Below are positions 7,085-18,216 of a stretch of 64,000 nucleotides of DNA, in pieces. A program made the translations under genes and the position numbers. The stretch covers positions 1,798,001 to 1,862,000 of the forward strand of contig OY282353.1 in the NCBI GenBank assembly GCA_958295465.1. Direction: 5' to 3'. Below the pieces are notes generated by a model that made no database searches, had not been told where the DNA came from, and saw only the letters and a program-made list of their open reading frames with translations. This DNA comes from an uncultured Gammaproteobacteria bacterium. GTDB lineage: Bacteria; Pseudomonadota; Gammaproteobacteria; HK1. Positions within the stretch are counted from its first letter, which is position 1; each line of letters begins with the position of its first letter.

Positions 7085-10003
7085 TCACCGGACAGGGAGC
7101 GTCCCACCATCCGAGGCGTCCCCGTGCGATGCACTCCTGTCCGAAGCGTCCCTGAGCGCCCCCGAAACCCAATCCAGGAGGCTTCCCACGGAGGTGGCCA
7201 CGCCTTCCTCCCCCCCGTCGCCGGACAGGACCCGCACCGCGCCGCGCGGCAGATCGCCGCGGCCCTCCTCGAGCCCCTCTCGCAACAGGAATGCGGCGGC
7301 GGAATCCGCGTCGCCGGGTTCCGGCTCTCCGCGCAGCGCCGCCACTGCGCCGGTGGCGAGGAGGGCGGCTTCCACCGCCGGCGCGCGGGCTTCCTCCGGG
7401 AAGCCGCCGCCTTCGAGCAGCGCCGCCGCCTTGAGCTTGTGCTTCGCCTGGTCCGCCAACGCCCTCGCGCGCCGGACCCGGCCTTCGGACTCGGCCTCCC
7501 GCGCGTCCGGCCCGGGATAGACCTCGCGCATCTCTCCCGCCGATCCGCCGGTCCCGCCGGCCGACAGGGAGATCAGCCCAACATTCGCGAGGCGGAGCAT
7601 CGTCTCGTGCGTGGCCTGATCGATCACCGTCACTTTCAGGTCCGGCGTATCGTCGAGGCGGCGTTGCGTCTCGGCGAGGCGGTCCGGGGGCAGGGAGACC
7701 ACCACCAGCGCGGCGTCCCCGCCCTCGCCTTCGCCCTCGCGCACGAGGATCCGCTGCAACGCCGGGCCGTGCTCGGCGGTCAGGTCGTCGCGCAGCTTCT
7801 CGACGGGCGACGGCGCAGTCGTTGCTTCGCCCTCCACCGCCTTCGGTTTGGCGTCGAGCACCTCGTTCAGCCGCTCCAGGAACGCGGCCCGGCCGCCGGG
7901 CATACGGATCCGCCCGAGGTCGCCACGCCGGTCGAGGACGCCGTCCGCCAGCGCCCGCTTGGCGTCCAGGAGGCCGAGCATGCGGTGCTCGATGGTGTCC
8001 TGGCTCACCAGGTTGATGACGGTCACCGGACGGGTCTGGTGCTTGCGCCAGGCGCGGGCGATGCGCTGCTCCAGGCGTGCCGGATTCCAGGGCTGGTCCA
8101 GGTTGACGACGACGTTCGCCGCTTGCAGGTTGAGCCCCACGCCGCCGGATTCGGAGGAGAGGAACAGGCGGCAGTCCGGGTCTTCACGGAACCTGCGGAT
8201 CTCCGCGCGGCGGCGCTGCTGCGGCACGCTGCCCGTATGCCAGGCGAATTCCAGACCGGCTCCGAGCGCGTAACCGCGCACCAGCGCGAGCATCCGCACC
8301 CATTCGGAGAAGACGATGATCTTGCATCCGGGATCGTCCAGCAGGTCGGGCAGCAGGCGTTCGAGCTCGTCCATCTTGGGGCATTCGTAGGGCTTGTCGT
8401 CGAGAATGTAAGGGGTGTCGCACACCATCCTCATGCAGGCGAGGTAGCGCTGGAGCTGCTCGAATTCCTCCTTGCGCAACGGCCGCCGCCTGGCAATGGA
8501 CGCCAAGCGCCCGACCAGGCGCTCGTAGTCGTCGTAGAAGCTCGTCTGCGCGTCGGTCATGGGCACGAAGAAGGTCTTGTCCACCCGGCCCGGGAGCTGG
8601 CTCTCCACGTCTTCCTTGCGCCGCCGCAGCATGACCGAGGAGACGCGATCCGCCAGCGCTTCCAGGTTCCGGTAGCCGATGGGACGCCCCTTCTCGTCCA
8701 GGTGGTAGAACTCCCGGTTGAAGCGGAACAGGGGGCCGAGGAGTTCCGGATCCAGGAACTGCACGATGGAATAGATCTCGTCGATCCGGTTTTCGAGCGG
8801 CGTCCCGGTCAGGACGAACGCGTACCGGCTGCGGAGCTTCTTGACCGCGTTCGCGGTCTTGGTCTGCCAGTTCTTGATGCGCTGGGCTTCGTCGAGAATG
8901 ACCACGTCGGGCTGCAACGTGGCGACCAGGGCATCGCCGTCTCCCAGAATCTGCTCGTAGTTGCAGAGGGTGAAGAACGTCCGGCGTTCGTAGGCGGCGC
9001 GGCGCGCGGCAGGACCGCCGAACACCGCGGTGACGGGGTACTCGAAGCCCTCGGAAGTGGCGCTTTCGGAACCGGAGCCTTCGGAGCCCGAGCCTTCCGA
9101 GGACACGCCCGGGGGACGCCCTCGCGCATGGAGGAACTTCGCGATCTGCTCCTCCCATTCCGCCTTCAGCGATGCCGGCGACACCACCAGCACCCGCTCG
9201 ATGCCGTGCAGCGCACGCAGCAGGGCGCAGGCGGCGATGGCCTGCGCGGTCTTGCCGAGCCCCATGTCGTCGGCAAGCAGCGCCCGTTCGCCGAACGCGA
9301 GGTGCAACACGCCCTCGGTCTGGTAAGGCAGGAGCGGGCACTTGAGCAGGCCGTCCAGCGACCGGCAGCCGGACGCGAGATCCGCCTCGAAACGGGCGCG
9401 GGCGCGCTTCCTTCGCACCGCCGTCTGCCGGGTTTCCAGCCAGTGTTCCAGGCGGCGGGAAACGCGGAGGCGATCCTCGCTGGAACGCGCCGTGTCCCGC
9501 AGCGCCCGTAGCGCCCTGGACGAGCCGCGGCGCAGGTTCCCGTACAGCCGCCCGACCTCGGCGGCGAGCGCCGGGTGTTCGCGCGCCGTCCCGGCCGGGA
9601 CCACCATACGCGGCTCCCGTGCGCGCTCATCAAGGAAGACCTCGATGCGATCGTTCAACCCACCGCGCTGCCCGCGGGCGCCGATGCGCCGCACCGCGCC
9701 CTCGACGTGCTTGCAGGTGCCGAGGCGGTTGGTGGCGAAGTCACGGCACCCGCAGGAGTTGATCCGTTCCTCGATGGATCGGACCTCCACCACGTAACCG
9801 CTGCCGCTCGATGACCTCACCCGGTAGTCGCAGAACGGGCCGCGCTGCCCGTCGATGGGTTGCACCTCGTCGATCTCGGTGCGCCCGCGCCATTCCCGCC
9901 GCCTGATCTCATCCTCGTCCGTCGATATCCATCCCCGGAACACGGGACCGCGTTCGGACGGGCGTTTGCGCCCGCCGGCAGGTTCCTTTCGCGCCTTTCT
10001 CAC
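7085..10003 (-). CDS. SNF2-family DEAD-like helicase with N-terminal SWIM zinc finger
   Basis: 972 residues from GTG 10003, with AGAGGAC upstream. A SWIM zinc finger lies at residues 84–99 (Cys-x-Cys-x10-Cys-x-His). The SNF2 ATPase lobe follows: LADDMGLGKT (about 244–252) as Walker A, VILDEAQRIKNW (DEAQ box about 371), and VLTGTPLENRIDEI as motif III. The C-terminal lobe has IIVFSEW, SSESGGVGLNLQAANVVVNLDQPWNP and RIARAWRKHQTRPV (motifs IV–VI). After residue about 720 comes a 250-residue tail without a known domain. An insertion at about 300–318 is a Ser-Glu-Gly repeat. Such proteins are ATP-driven DNA translocases; the target is unknown. No methylase or nuclease partner is adjacent, so a defence role is not supported. 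Confidence 0.88.
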   Translation of the reverse strand: MRKARKEPAGGRKRPSERGPVFRGWISTDEDEIRRREWRGRTEIDEVQPIDGQRGPFCDYRVRSSSGSGYVVEVRSIEERINSCGCRDFATNRLGTCKHVEGAVRRIGARGQRGGLNDRIEVFLDERAREPRMVVPAGTAREHPALAAEVGRLYGNLRRGSSRALRALRDTARSSEDRLRVSRRLEHWLETRQTAVRRKRARARFEADLASGCRSLDGLLKCPLLPYQTEGVLHLAFGERALLADDMGLGKTAQAIAACALLRALHGIERVLVVSPASLKAEWEEQIAKFLHARGRPPGVSSEGSGSEGSGSESATSEGFEYPVTAVFGGPAARRAAYERRTFFTLCNYEQILGDGDALVATLQPDVVILDEAQRIKNWQTKTANAVKKLRSRYAFVLTGTPLENRIDEIYSIVQFLDPELLGPLFRFNREFYHLDEKGRPIGYRNLEALADRVSSVMLRRRKEDVESQLPGRVDKTFFVPMTDAQTSFYDDYERLVGRLASIARRRPLRKEEFEQLQRYLACMRMVCDTPYILDDKPYECPKMDELERLLPDLLDDPGCKIIVFSEWVRMLALVRGYALGAGLEFAWHTGSVPQQRRRAEIRRFREDPDCRLFLSSESGGVGLNLQAANVVVNLDQPWNPARLEQRIARAWRKHQTRPVTVINLVSQDTIEHRMLGLLDAKRALADGVLDRRGDLGRIRMPGGRAAFLERLNEVLDAKPKAVEGEATTAPSPVEKLRDDLTAEHGPALQRILVREGEGEGGDAALVVVSLPPDRLAETQRRLDDTPDLKVTVIDQATHETMLRLANVGLISLSAGGTGGSAGEMREVYPGPDAREAESEGRVRRARALADQAKHKLKAAALLEGGGFPEEARAPAVEAALLATGAVAALRGEPEPGDADSAAAFLLREGLEEGRGDLPRGAVRVLSGDGGEEGVATSVGSLLDWVSGALRDASDRSASHGDASDGGTLPVR

Positions 10004-10087
10004 GTCGAATTGTCCTCTGTCCGTGGAGGCGGCGTTCGCCTCGCCGGCGAATGTCTCACAAAACCCTCGAACCGCGTCGCCGGGCGC

Positions 10088-11247
<1,160 letters not shown>

Positions 11248-11636
11248 GGAGCACCCGGCCCGGCGGGCGCGGGCGGCCGGGAAGGCAGGAAGGCCATACG
11301 CCGGTGGATTCGAACATCATCGGCCGTTCGGCCATCCCCCCTGCTTCCTGGTTGACATGGACTCGCCGAGACGCGCGAGCCCGGACGTATATCCGGGATC
11401 ATTCCCGCCGGGACGTGATGCACCCGCGCGCGTCACCCCTCTCCCGCTTGAGCGGCTGCCCATACCGTCTCCGATTCTGCCGCAACTTGCGCGGCTCGAC
11501 CCGGTACGGGGAACCATGGAACGAAGCGTTGCCGTCGGCGGACGCCTTCAAACGGGCGGTTCCGCGGCGCTTTCACGCCGTCGGTAGCGTCCCCCCGCGG
11601 TGGCGTTGCCATTCCGCCGCAGCCTACAATGCCGGC
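11248..11636. other. Gene-free spacer between glnB and the Uma2 gene
   Basis: No convincing coding sequence, RNA or terminator was recognised in these 389 bases. The frame of the following Uma2 gene is open through the spacer, but the upstream part has no homology I know, so it is treated as non-coding. Confidence 0.5.
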
Positions 11637-12839
11637 ATGGACGACGCGCAAACACTGACCGCCATCCCTTCCGGGCTGGCGCGTTCACCGGCGGACGAGC
11701 CGCCGGCAGCGTCGTTGCGGCGCTCGGAGGAGGACGAGCCCCCGGAGGCGCCGGCCGCATTGCCGCCGGAGCCTCCGGCATCCCCGTTGCCGTCGGCGGC
11801 AGAGTCCCCGGCATTCTCGCCACCGGTGGAGCTACCGCTGTCCGAGCTGGCGTTCACCGGCTGCAAGGCCGTCCCCATGACCTATGCCCAGCTCCGCCGC
11901 TTCGACGGACGGCTCGAAGTCTGGGACGCCGAATCCGAGACCGCCTGGATGGTCCGCGAGCCCACCAGCCCCACCCATGAGACCCCCTCCCACGGCCTCG
12001 CCGGACTGGTCGAGCGCATCGCCGCGGTGCGTGGCTCGTCCATCAAGTGCTACGGCTCGATGGACCTGCTGATGCGCGACGCGCGGGGTGAGCCCCGGCG
12101 CATCATGCAGGCGGACCAGACGGTGTACCTGTATCCGCGGCGGGCGGAGTTGCTGGGCGCGAGCGCGATGGTGGTGGGCAGGCACAACTATCCGGACGTG
12201 GTGCTGGAGGTGGACCACACGACGGACGTCCGGCGGGGGAAGCTGAAGCTGTACGAGTCGTGGGGGTTCCCGGAGGTGTGGGTGGAGGTGCCGGAGCACC
12301 GGGTGGCGAGCCGTCCGCGGGGCTTGGTGCCGGGGCTGACGATTCATTTGCTGGAGGGGGGTGTCTACCGGGCCTCGCCGGAGAGTCTGGCGTTTCCGGG
12401 TTGGCGTGCGGAGGCGATCCACGAGGCGATGAACGAGGCGGAGCGTTCGGTACGGACGAACGAGGTACTGGAGGGACTGGGCCGGGTGTTGGGGTCGCGT
12501 GAGGGCACGGGGCCGGACGACGATGCGCTGATGCGTTCCCTGCGTGGCCAGAGCCGGGCGGAGGGTCTGGCGGAAGGCGAGCACAAGGGCCGTGCGGAAG
12601 GCGAGAAGAAGGGCCGTGCGACGGGGTTGGCAGAGGGCCGGCGGAAAGGACGGGCCGGGATGGTCCGCCAGATGCTGTTGTCGCGGGACATCGAGGTGTC
12701 GGAAGGGTTCCCGTCCAACGTCCCCGGATTCGGCGAATCGCCGGAGGCCGTGCTCGTGGACGCGGCATTGGCCTGCGACAGCGAACGCGACTTCCACGCC
12801 CGCATCCGTGACCGCATCGTTCGCACCCGCGGTCGCTGA
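11637..12839 (+). CDS. Uma2-family (DUF820) PD-(D/E)XK endonuclease-like protein
   Basis: 400 residues from ATG 11637. Residues 1–75 are Pro/Glu/Ala-rich and look disordered. The core follows: MTYAQLRRFDGRLEVWDAES, YGSMDLLMRDARGEPRRIMQ, and the nuclease-like YPDVVLEVDHTTDVRRGKLK then YESWGFPEVWVEVP, where the acidic and lysine residues fit a PD-(D/E)XK site. The C-terminal 100 residues contain RAEGLAEGEHKGRAEG-type charged repeats ending in a short globular segment. These proteins are common in large families in cyanobacteria and some gammaproteobacteria; their function is not settled (possible transposon-related nuclease). A partial relative lies at 6362. Confidence 0.75.
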   Translation: MDDAQTLTAIPSGLARSPADEPPAASLRRSEEDEPPEAPAALPPEPPASPLPSAAESPAFSPPVELPLSELAFTGCKAVPMTYAQLRRFDGRLEVWDAESETAWMVREPTSPTHETPSHGLAGLVERIAAVRGSSIKCYGSMDLLMRDARGEPRRIMQADQTVYLYPRRAELLGASAMVVGRHNYPDVVLEVDHTTDVRRGKLKLYESWGFPEVWVEVPEHRVASRPRGLVPGLTIHLLEGGVYRASPESLAFPGWRAEAIHEAMNEAERSVRTNEVLEGLGRVLGSREGTGPDDDALMRSLRGQSRAEGLAEGEHKGRAEGEKKGRATGLAEGRRKGRAGMVRQMLLSRDIEVSEGFPSNVPGFGESPEAVLVDAALACDSERDFHARIRDRIVRTRGR

Positions 12840-13297
12840 TACTGCAAGAACGACACGCTGACACACTCCGGCGCACTCGTCGGTGCAGGCCGTGTGCAGC
12901 TACTGCCCGACACGGCGAAAAGGATAATCGATGCCCCGATCCATCCAGATGAGAGTCAACATCGACTGGGAACAATCTGAAATGATTGTCGGCAGAAACC
13001 CGCACGAACGTTGTAGACGGGCGGGACGTACACACTGGCGAAGTGAGCTCGGCGAAAACGGGAATGAACGGCCAACGGCGCAAAGTATCTGCTGGCTCTA
13101 TTGCTGGGCACGAACCGGAATGGGCAGTCAGAGAGCCGCTGAGGCGGCCCAGGCTGCGATGAATGAAATCTTCGTTCAGGGATAGGATACGACCGGCTCC
13201 GGGACAGGCTAACAGAAAAAATAGCCCGGAGACTCAGATACAGTCCGGAGGATGTGGAAGAAGAATTCTGCCGCGCGCTCGCACACAGGGGCACGGG
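12840..13297. other. Unclassified spacer before leuC, composition unlike its neighbours
   Basis: 458 bases with visibly lower GC than the surrounding genes. Frames on both strands are open over parts (for example plus 12931–13185 and minus about 12956–13180), but none resembles a protein I know and none has a good ribosome site. It could be the residue of a mobile element. No inverted repeat or terminator was seen. Confidence 0.35.
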
Positions 13298-14701
13298 ATG
13301 ACGAAGCCACGCACGTTGTTCGAAAAGATCTGGGACGGCCACGTCGTCGCGACCGAGGAAGACGGCACCTGCCTGCTCTACATCGACCGCCACCTCACCC
13401 ACGAGGTGACCACGCCCCAGCCCTACGAGGGGCTGCGCCAGGCCGGGCGCGGGGTGCGCCGCCCGGACGCGACCATCGCGGTCATCGACCACAACATCGC
13501 CACCGACCGCAGCGAGGGCATCGGCGAGGACTCGCAGCTCCAGATCGACACCCTGATCCGCAACTGCGAGGAGTTCGGCGTCGAGCTCTTCCACTTCGAC
13601 GACCCGCGCAACGGGATCGTCCACATCATCGGACCCGAGCAGGGCTTCACCCTGCCGGGGACCACCATCGTCTGCGGCGACAGCCATACCGCCACCCACG
13701 GCGCGTTCGGCGCCCTCGCCTTCGGCATCGGCACCTCGGAGGTCGAGCACGTGCTGGCGACGCAGACCCTCATCCAGGCGCCGGCGAAGGCGATGCGCAT
13801 CACCGTCAACGGCGCCCTCCCCTTCGGCTGCACCGCGAAGGACCTCGTCCTCGCGATCATCGGGAAGCTGGGGACCGCTGGAGGCACCGGCCACGTCATC
13901 GAGTACGCCGGCCCGGCGGTCGAGGCGCTCTCGATGGAGGGGCGGATGACGGTGAGCAACATGACCATCGAGGCCGGCGCGCGGGCGGGACTCATCGCGC
14001 CGGACGAGACGACGTTCGCGTACCTGGAGGGCCGCCCGATGGCCCCGAAGGGCGACCTCCTGCGCCGGGCGGTGGCGCACTGGAAGACCCTGCCCTCGGA
14101 CCCGGGCGCCCGGTACGCGAAGGAGGTCACGCTGGACGTCTCGGAGATCGTCCCCCTCACCACCTGGGGCACCAGCCCCGAGGACGTGGTGCCGATCACC
14201 GGGGCGGTTCCCGATCCGAAGGACGCTCCCTCCGGGGAGAAGCGCGCGAGCATGCAGCGCGCCCTGGACTACATGGGGCTCGCGCCGGGGACGCGCATGA
14301 CTGACGTGGCGATCGACCGGGTGTTCGTGGGCTCGTGCACCAACGGCCGGATCGAGGATCTGCGCGAGGTCGCCGCGGTCGCCAGGGGCCGCAGGGTCGC
14401 GGGCGGCGTGCGCGCGATGATCGTCCCCGGCTCCGGCCTGGTGAAGCGCCAGGCCGAGGAGGAAGGCATCGCGGACGTGCTGGTCGCGGCCGGCTTCGAG
14501 TGGCGGGAGCCCGGCTGCTCCATGTGCCTCGCGATGAACACGGACCAGCTCGACCCCGGCGAGCGCTGTGCCTCCACGACCAACCGCAACTTCGTCGGCC
14601 GCCAGGGGCGCGACGGGCGCACTCATCTGGTGAGCCCGGCGATGGCCGCCGCCGCCGCGGTCACCGGCCGCCTGATCGACGTGCGCGAGTTGATGCGGTG
14701 A
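13298..14701 (+). CDS. leuC: 3-isopropylmalate dehydratase, large subunit
   Basis: 467 residues, the usual LeuC length. It isomerises 2- to 3-isopropylmalate in leucine synthesis together with LeuD. The N-terminus [17 protein letters not shown] and the [20 protein letters not shown] segment are typical. The three [4Fe-4S] cysteines are present in GSCTNGR and in GCSMC. ATG 13298 is chosen by homology; the ribosome site is weak. leuD, which normally follows at once, is absent here: the next recognisable sequences are a hairpin, a broken asnB fragment and purD on the other strand. leuD must be elsewhere if the pathway works. Confidence 0.95.
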   Translation: MTKPRTLFEKIWDGHVVATEEDGTCLLYIDRHLTHEVTTPQPYEGLRQAGRGVRRPDATIAVIDHNIATDRSEGIGEDSQLQIDTLIRNCEEFGVELFHFDDPRNGIVHIIGPEQGFTLPGTTIVCGDSHTATHGAFGALAFGIGTSEVEHVLATQTLIQAPAKAMRITVNGALPFGCTAKDLVLAIIGKLGTAGGTGHVIEYAGPAVEALSMEGRMTVSNMTIEAGARAGLIAPDETTFAYLEGRPMAPKGDLLRRAVAHWKTLPSDPGARYAKEVTLDVSEIVPLTTWGTSPEDVVPITGAVPDPKDAPSGEKRASMQRALDYMGLAPGTRMTDVAIDRVFVGSCTNGRIEDLREVAAVARGRRVAGGVRAMIVPGSGLVKRQAEEEGIADVLVAAGFEWREPGCSMCLAMNTDQLDPGERCASTTNRNFVGRQGRDGRTHLVSPAMAAAAAVTGRLIDVRELMR

Positions 14702-14741
14702 CGCCCCAGGAACCTGGACGACCACGACAGGCACTACGGTT

Positions 14742-14768
14742 GGCGGCGCCTCGGCGCGGGGCGCCGCC
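14742..14768 (+). terminator. GC-rich hairpin after leuC
   Basis: GGCGGCGCC (14742–14750) pairs with GGCGCCGCC (14760–14768) around a nine-base loop, 40 bases after the leuC stop. There is no T-run, so it is either a Rho-assisted stop or a plain repeat. Confidence 0.35.
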
Positions 14769-14969
14769 GCCATGCAGCACCGGCAGGCACCCGACCGGGG
14801 AGCAGACGCGATAAAGGGCCGCCAGCCCATGCAACTCGAACCCGTGACGGCTGATGTCTGCCTGGTGACGGCAACCGCGGAGAGCGTCCTGCCGGGCACG
14901 ATCGCCATGCGGGGGCCAGCGCCATTCGCAGGCCTGTCCCGAGCGCCGTGGCTGAGATTGCCACAGTGA

Positions 14970-15100
14970 ATGAGCGCAATCTGCGGAATACTCTCGGATG
15001 CCGCCCCGGAACGAACTCGGATGTGGGCGCCATGCTGGACGCCCTCGCCGACTACGGGCCGGACCGCGCCGAATGGCGAACGGTCAGGGGGCAGTCCGGA
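14970..15100 (+). pseudogene. Remnant: frameshifted N-terminus of an asparagine-synthase-like gene
   Basis: ATG 14970 begins MSAICGIL, the Ntn glutaminase start with the catalytic Cys of AsnB-type amidotransferases. About ten codons later homology moves to the +1 frame, which reads VGAMLDALADYGPDRAEW, the following conserved helix and GPD loop. After about 45 residues homology ends at the purD 3' end. A frameshift plus loss of everything downstream shows that it is dead. The rest of the 14702–15155 gap shows no other gene. Confidence 0.5.
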
Positions 15101-15155
15101 TACCGGCATGAGTCGGGAGAGGCCGTACCTTCCTGCGTACCCCGAGCTCTCCCCG

Positions 15156-16463
15156 CTAGCGTCGGCGCCGGTTTCGCTCGCGGGCAACCGCACGATGTCC
15201 GATGTCGCGGCGATGCCAGGCGCCACTCCATCCCACGGTCCCGGCCCGTTCGAAGGCTCGGTGCCGCGCCTCGGTCACGTCCTTTCCGAGCCCGCATACG
15301 CACAGGACCCGCCCTCCCGAGGTGACGACACGATTCCCCTCGATCGACGTGCCGGCATGGAAGATTTTCGTATCCGGCGCGTCGTCGTCGAGTCCGGCGA
15401 TCGGATATCCCCTGCCGCAGCTTCCGGGATAGCCGGCTGCCGCCATCACCACCCCGAGGGCGGCGCGTTCGTCCCACTCGGGCCGCACGCCCGAGAGGCC
15501 GCCGTCGATGGCCGCCTCGACGAGGCCGAGGAGGTCGGAGCGCAGGCGGAGCAGGATCGGCTGCGCTTCCGGGTCGCCGAGCCGGCAGTTGAACTCGATC
15601 ACCCGCGGTGCTCCGGCGGTATCGATCATCAGGCCCGCGTACAGGAAACCGGTATAGGGTGTCCCGGCCGCCGCGAGTCCTTCCACGGTCGGGCGGACGA
15701 CCTCGCGCATGATGCGTTCGTGCACCGCCGCATCGACCACCGGCGCCGGCGAGTATGCGCCCATCCCACCGGTGTTCGGCCCCGTGTCTCCCTCTCCCGC
15801 CGCCTTGTGGTCCTGTGAAGACGCGAGCGCAACGGCTTCTCCGCCACCGGCCACGCAGATGAAGCTCGCTTCCTCGCCGGCCAGGAACTCCTCGATCACG
15901 ACCTTGCGCCCCGCGTCCCCGAATGCACGTCCGGAGAGCATCTCGCCGGCGGCGGCCAGCGCCTCCGCCTCCGAACGCGCGACCACCACCCCCTTGCCCG
16001 CCGCGAGGCCGTCCGCCTTGACCACGATCGGCGCTCCGTGTCCACGGATATGGGAAGCCGCCTCGTCCAGGGAGGTGCACTCGGCGTAGCGCGCGGTGGG
16101 GATGCGGTGGCGAGAGAGGAACGCCTTGGCGAACGCCTTGGAGCCTTCCAGCCTCGCGGCGGCGGCGCTCGGGCCGAAGACGCGAAGCCCTGCCTCCGCG
16201 AATCGATCGGCGATGCCCGCCACCAGCGGCGCTTCCGGCCCCACCACGGTCAGGTCCAACGAGCGCGCGCGCGCCAGCGCGAGCAATCCATCGACATCCT
16301 CCGCACCCACCGCGACGTTCTCGACGCCGGGCTCGCGCGCGGTCCCCGCGTTGCCGGGCGCCACCAGCACCCGGGACACCCGTTCGCTCCGCGCGAGCTT
16401 CCACGCCAGCGCGTGCTCGCGACCGCCGCCTCCCACCACGAGAACGGTCAGCGGGTCGTTCAC
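15156..16463 (-). CDS. purD: Phosphoribosylamine–glycine ligase (GAR synthetase)
   Basis: 435 residues from GTG 16463. It is an ATP-grasp ligase for step 2 of purine synthesis. Signatures are [17 protein letters not shown] at the N-terminus, [18 protein letters not shown] in the ATP-grasp fold, [20 protein letters not shown], and [18 protein letters not shown]. The C-terminal 25 residues are Arg/His-rich and go beyond the usual end, so the true stop may reflect erosion at the 3' end. It lies 53 bases after purH on the same strand, a classic purH–purD pair. Confidence 0.95.
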   Translation of the reverse strand: MNDPLTVLVVGGGGREHALAWKLARSERVSRVLVAPGNAGTAREPGVENVAVGAEDVDGLLALARARSLDLTVVGPEAPLVAGIADRFAEAGLRVFGPSAAAARLEGSKAFAKAFLSRHRIPTARYAECTSLDEAASHIRGHGAPIVVKADGLAAGKGVVVARSEAEALAAAGEMLSGRAFGDAGRKVVIEEFLAGEEASFICVAGGGEAVALASSQDHKAAGEGDTGPNTGGMGAYSPAPVVDAAVHERIMREVVRPTVEGLAAAGTPYTGFLYAGLMIDTAGAPRVIEFNCRLGDPEAQPILLRLRSDLLGLVEAAIDGGLSGVRPEWDERAALGVVMAAAGYPGSCGRGYPIAGLDDDAPDTKIFHAGTSIEGNRVVTSGGRVLCVCGLGKDVTEARHRAFERAGTVGWSGAWHRRDIGHRAVARERNRRRR

Positions 16464-16516
16464 GGTCGGGGAGACCTCGGAGCCGGGCGCCGGACCACGC
16501 CGTCGGCAGCCGCGGT

Positions 16517-18142
16517 TCAGTGCCGAAAGTGCCGCATGCGGGTGAACACCATCGCCATGCCGTGCTCGTCGGCCGCCGCGATGACCTCATCGTCGCGCAT
16601 CGAGCCACCCGGCTCGATCACCGAGCCGACCCCGGCCTCGGCCGCCGCGTCGATGCCGTCGCGGAACGGGAAGAACGCATCCGAGGCGAGCACCGAGCCC
16701 CGCACCTCGATCCCCTCGTCCGCCGCCTTGACGGCCGCGACCCTCGCGGAGTGGACGCGGCTCATCTGCCCTGCCCCGACCCCGATGGTCATGCCGTCCC
16801 GGCAATAGACGATGGCGTTCGACTTCACGAACTTCACGACCTTCCAGGCGAAGAGGAGATCGCGCATCTCCGCCTCGGTGGGCGCACGCCGGGTCACGAC
16901 CTCCAGATCGTCCCTGGTGACGGCGCCGGTGTCGCGGTCCTGCACCAGCAGCCCGCCGGTGACACGCTTGAAGTCGAGCGCGGCGCGCGGCGCGGCAGGG
17001 AGCGCGCCGCATTCGAGGACGCGCACGTCGGGCTTGTCCGCCAGCGGCGCGAGGGCCGCCGGTTCCAGCCGGGGCGCGATCACCACCTCGACGAACTGCC
17101 GCTCGACGATCGCCGCGGCGGTCTCCGCGTCGAGCGGACGGTTGAACGCGATGATGCCGCCGAACGCGGACGTCGGATCGGTCCTGAACGCCCGCTCGTA
17201 CGCTTCCCGGATACCGGTTCCGATCGCGGCCCCGCAGGGGTTCGCATGCTTGACGATCACGCAGGCCGGCTCCTCGAAGCTCTTCACGCATTCGAGGGCG
17301 GCGTCGGTGTCGGCCACGTTGTTGAACGAGAGCGCCTTGCCCTGGAGCTGCCTCGCCGTCGCGACACTCGCCTCCGCGCCCGTCCCGGAGTGCGTCCCGA
17401 TACCCGTCTTCACGGCGGCTCCGACGCCTGCTCCCGCACCCGCCGGCTCGACGTAGAACGCCGCGCGCTGGTGCGGGTTCTCGCCGTAGCGCATCTCCTG
17501 CGCTTTCACGTATCGGAGGTCCAGGGTGGGAGGAAACGCGGCCGGCGGCGTATCCGTGCCGGCTCGTGTGCCGAGGTAGTTCGCGATCGCGCCGTCGTAG
17601 CGCGCGGTGTGCTCGAACGCCTTGGCCGCGAGGCGGAACCGCGTGGCCGGGGCGACCGCGCTGCCGGCACGCAGCTCCCCGAGCACCTCCGGGTAGTCGT
17701 CCGCATCGACGATCACCGTCACCCATGCCTGGTTCTTGGCTGCTGCGCGCAGCATCGCCGGCCCGCCGACGTCGATGTGCTCGATCGCGGTCGCGAAGTC
17801 GCAGTCCGGCTTCGCCACCGTCTGCTCGAACGGATAGAGGTTGACCACCAGCAGGTCGATCCCCGCGATGCCGTGCTCGCGCATCGCCTCGGAGTCGGTG
17901 TCGCGCCGGGCGAGGAGGCCGCCGTGGATCTTCGGGTGCAGCGTCTTGACGCGACCATCCATCATCTCCGGGCACCCGGTGTACGAGGAGACCTCCACCA
18001 CCGGCACCTCCGCGTCTCCGAGCCGCTTCGCGGTGCCGCCGGTCGAGAGCACCTCGATGCCGAGCTCATGCAGGGCACGGGCGAATTCGACGATCCCGGT
18101 CTTGTCAGAGACGCTGATGAGCGCGCGTGCCACCGGGGCCAC
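16517..18142 (-). CDS. purH: Bifunctional AICAR transformylase/IMP cyclohydrolase
   Basis: 541 residues, close to the usual 520–530. It catalyses the last two steps to IMP. The N-terminal cyclohydrolase domain has [24 protein letters not shown] and [18 protein letters not shown]; the transformylase domain has [29 protein letters not shown] and [13 protein letters not shown], and ends with [16 protein letters not shown]. Between them, at about residues 225–245, is a Gly/Ala/Thr-rich insertion that is probably a loop. Starts GTG 18142 or GTG 18133. It is followed by purD and preceded by fis, matching gammaproteobacterial order. Confidence 0.95.
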   Translation of the reverse strand: MAPVARALISVSDKTGIVEFARALHELGIEVLSTGGTAKRLGDAEVPVVEVSSYTGCPEMMDGRVKTLHPKIHGGLLARRDTDSEAMREHGIAGIDLLVVNLYPFEQTVAKPDCDFATAIEHIDVGGPAMLRAAAKNQAWVTVIVDADDYPEVLGELRAGSAVAPATRFRLAAKAFEHTARYDGAIANYLGTRAGTDTPPAAFPPTLDLRYVKAQEMRYGENPHQRAAFYVEPAGAGAGVGAAVKTGIGTHSGTGAEASVATARQLQGKALSFNNVADTDAALECVKSFEEPACVIVKHANPCGAAIGTGIREAYERAFRTDPTSAFGGIIAFNRPLDAETAAAIVERQFVEVVIAPRLEPAALAPLADKPDVRVLECGALPAAPRAALDFKRVTGGLLVQDRDTGAVTRDDLEVVTRRAPTEAEMRDLLFAWKVVKFVKSNAIVYCRDGMTIGVGAGQMSRVHSARVAAVKAADEGIEVRGSVLASDAFFPFRDGIDAAAEAGVGSVIEPGGSMRDDEVIAAADEHGMAMVFTRMRHFRH

Positions 18143-18216
18143 TCACGTCCTCCTCGTCGGGTCGTGTCCCGTGGCCGGGGCAGGCGCCCGGCGGCGCCAC
18201 GCCCGGCTCCGGGGCG

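Noticed and set aside
7085-10003. Anti-phage defence system centred on the SNF2 helicase
   Set aside because: No nuclease, methylase, PLD or DISARM/DRT partner lies next to it; the neighbours are a glycosylase and Uma2 genes.
12931-13185. 84-codon frame on the plus strand before leuC
   Set aside because: No homology known to me and no ribosome site; frames on the other strand are equally open, so coding is not supported.
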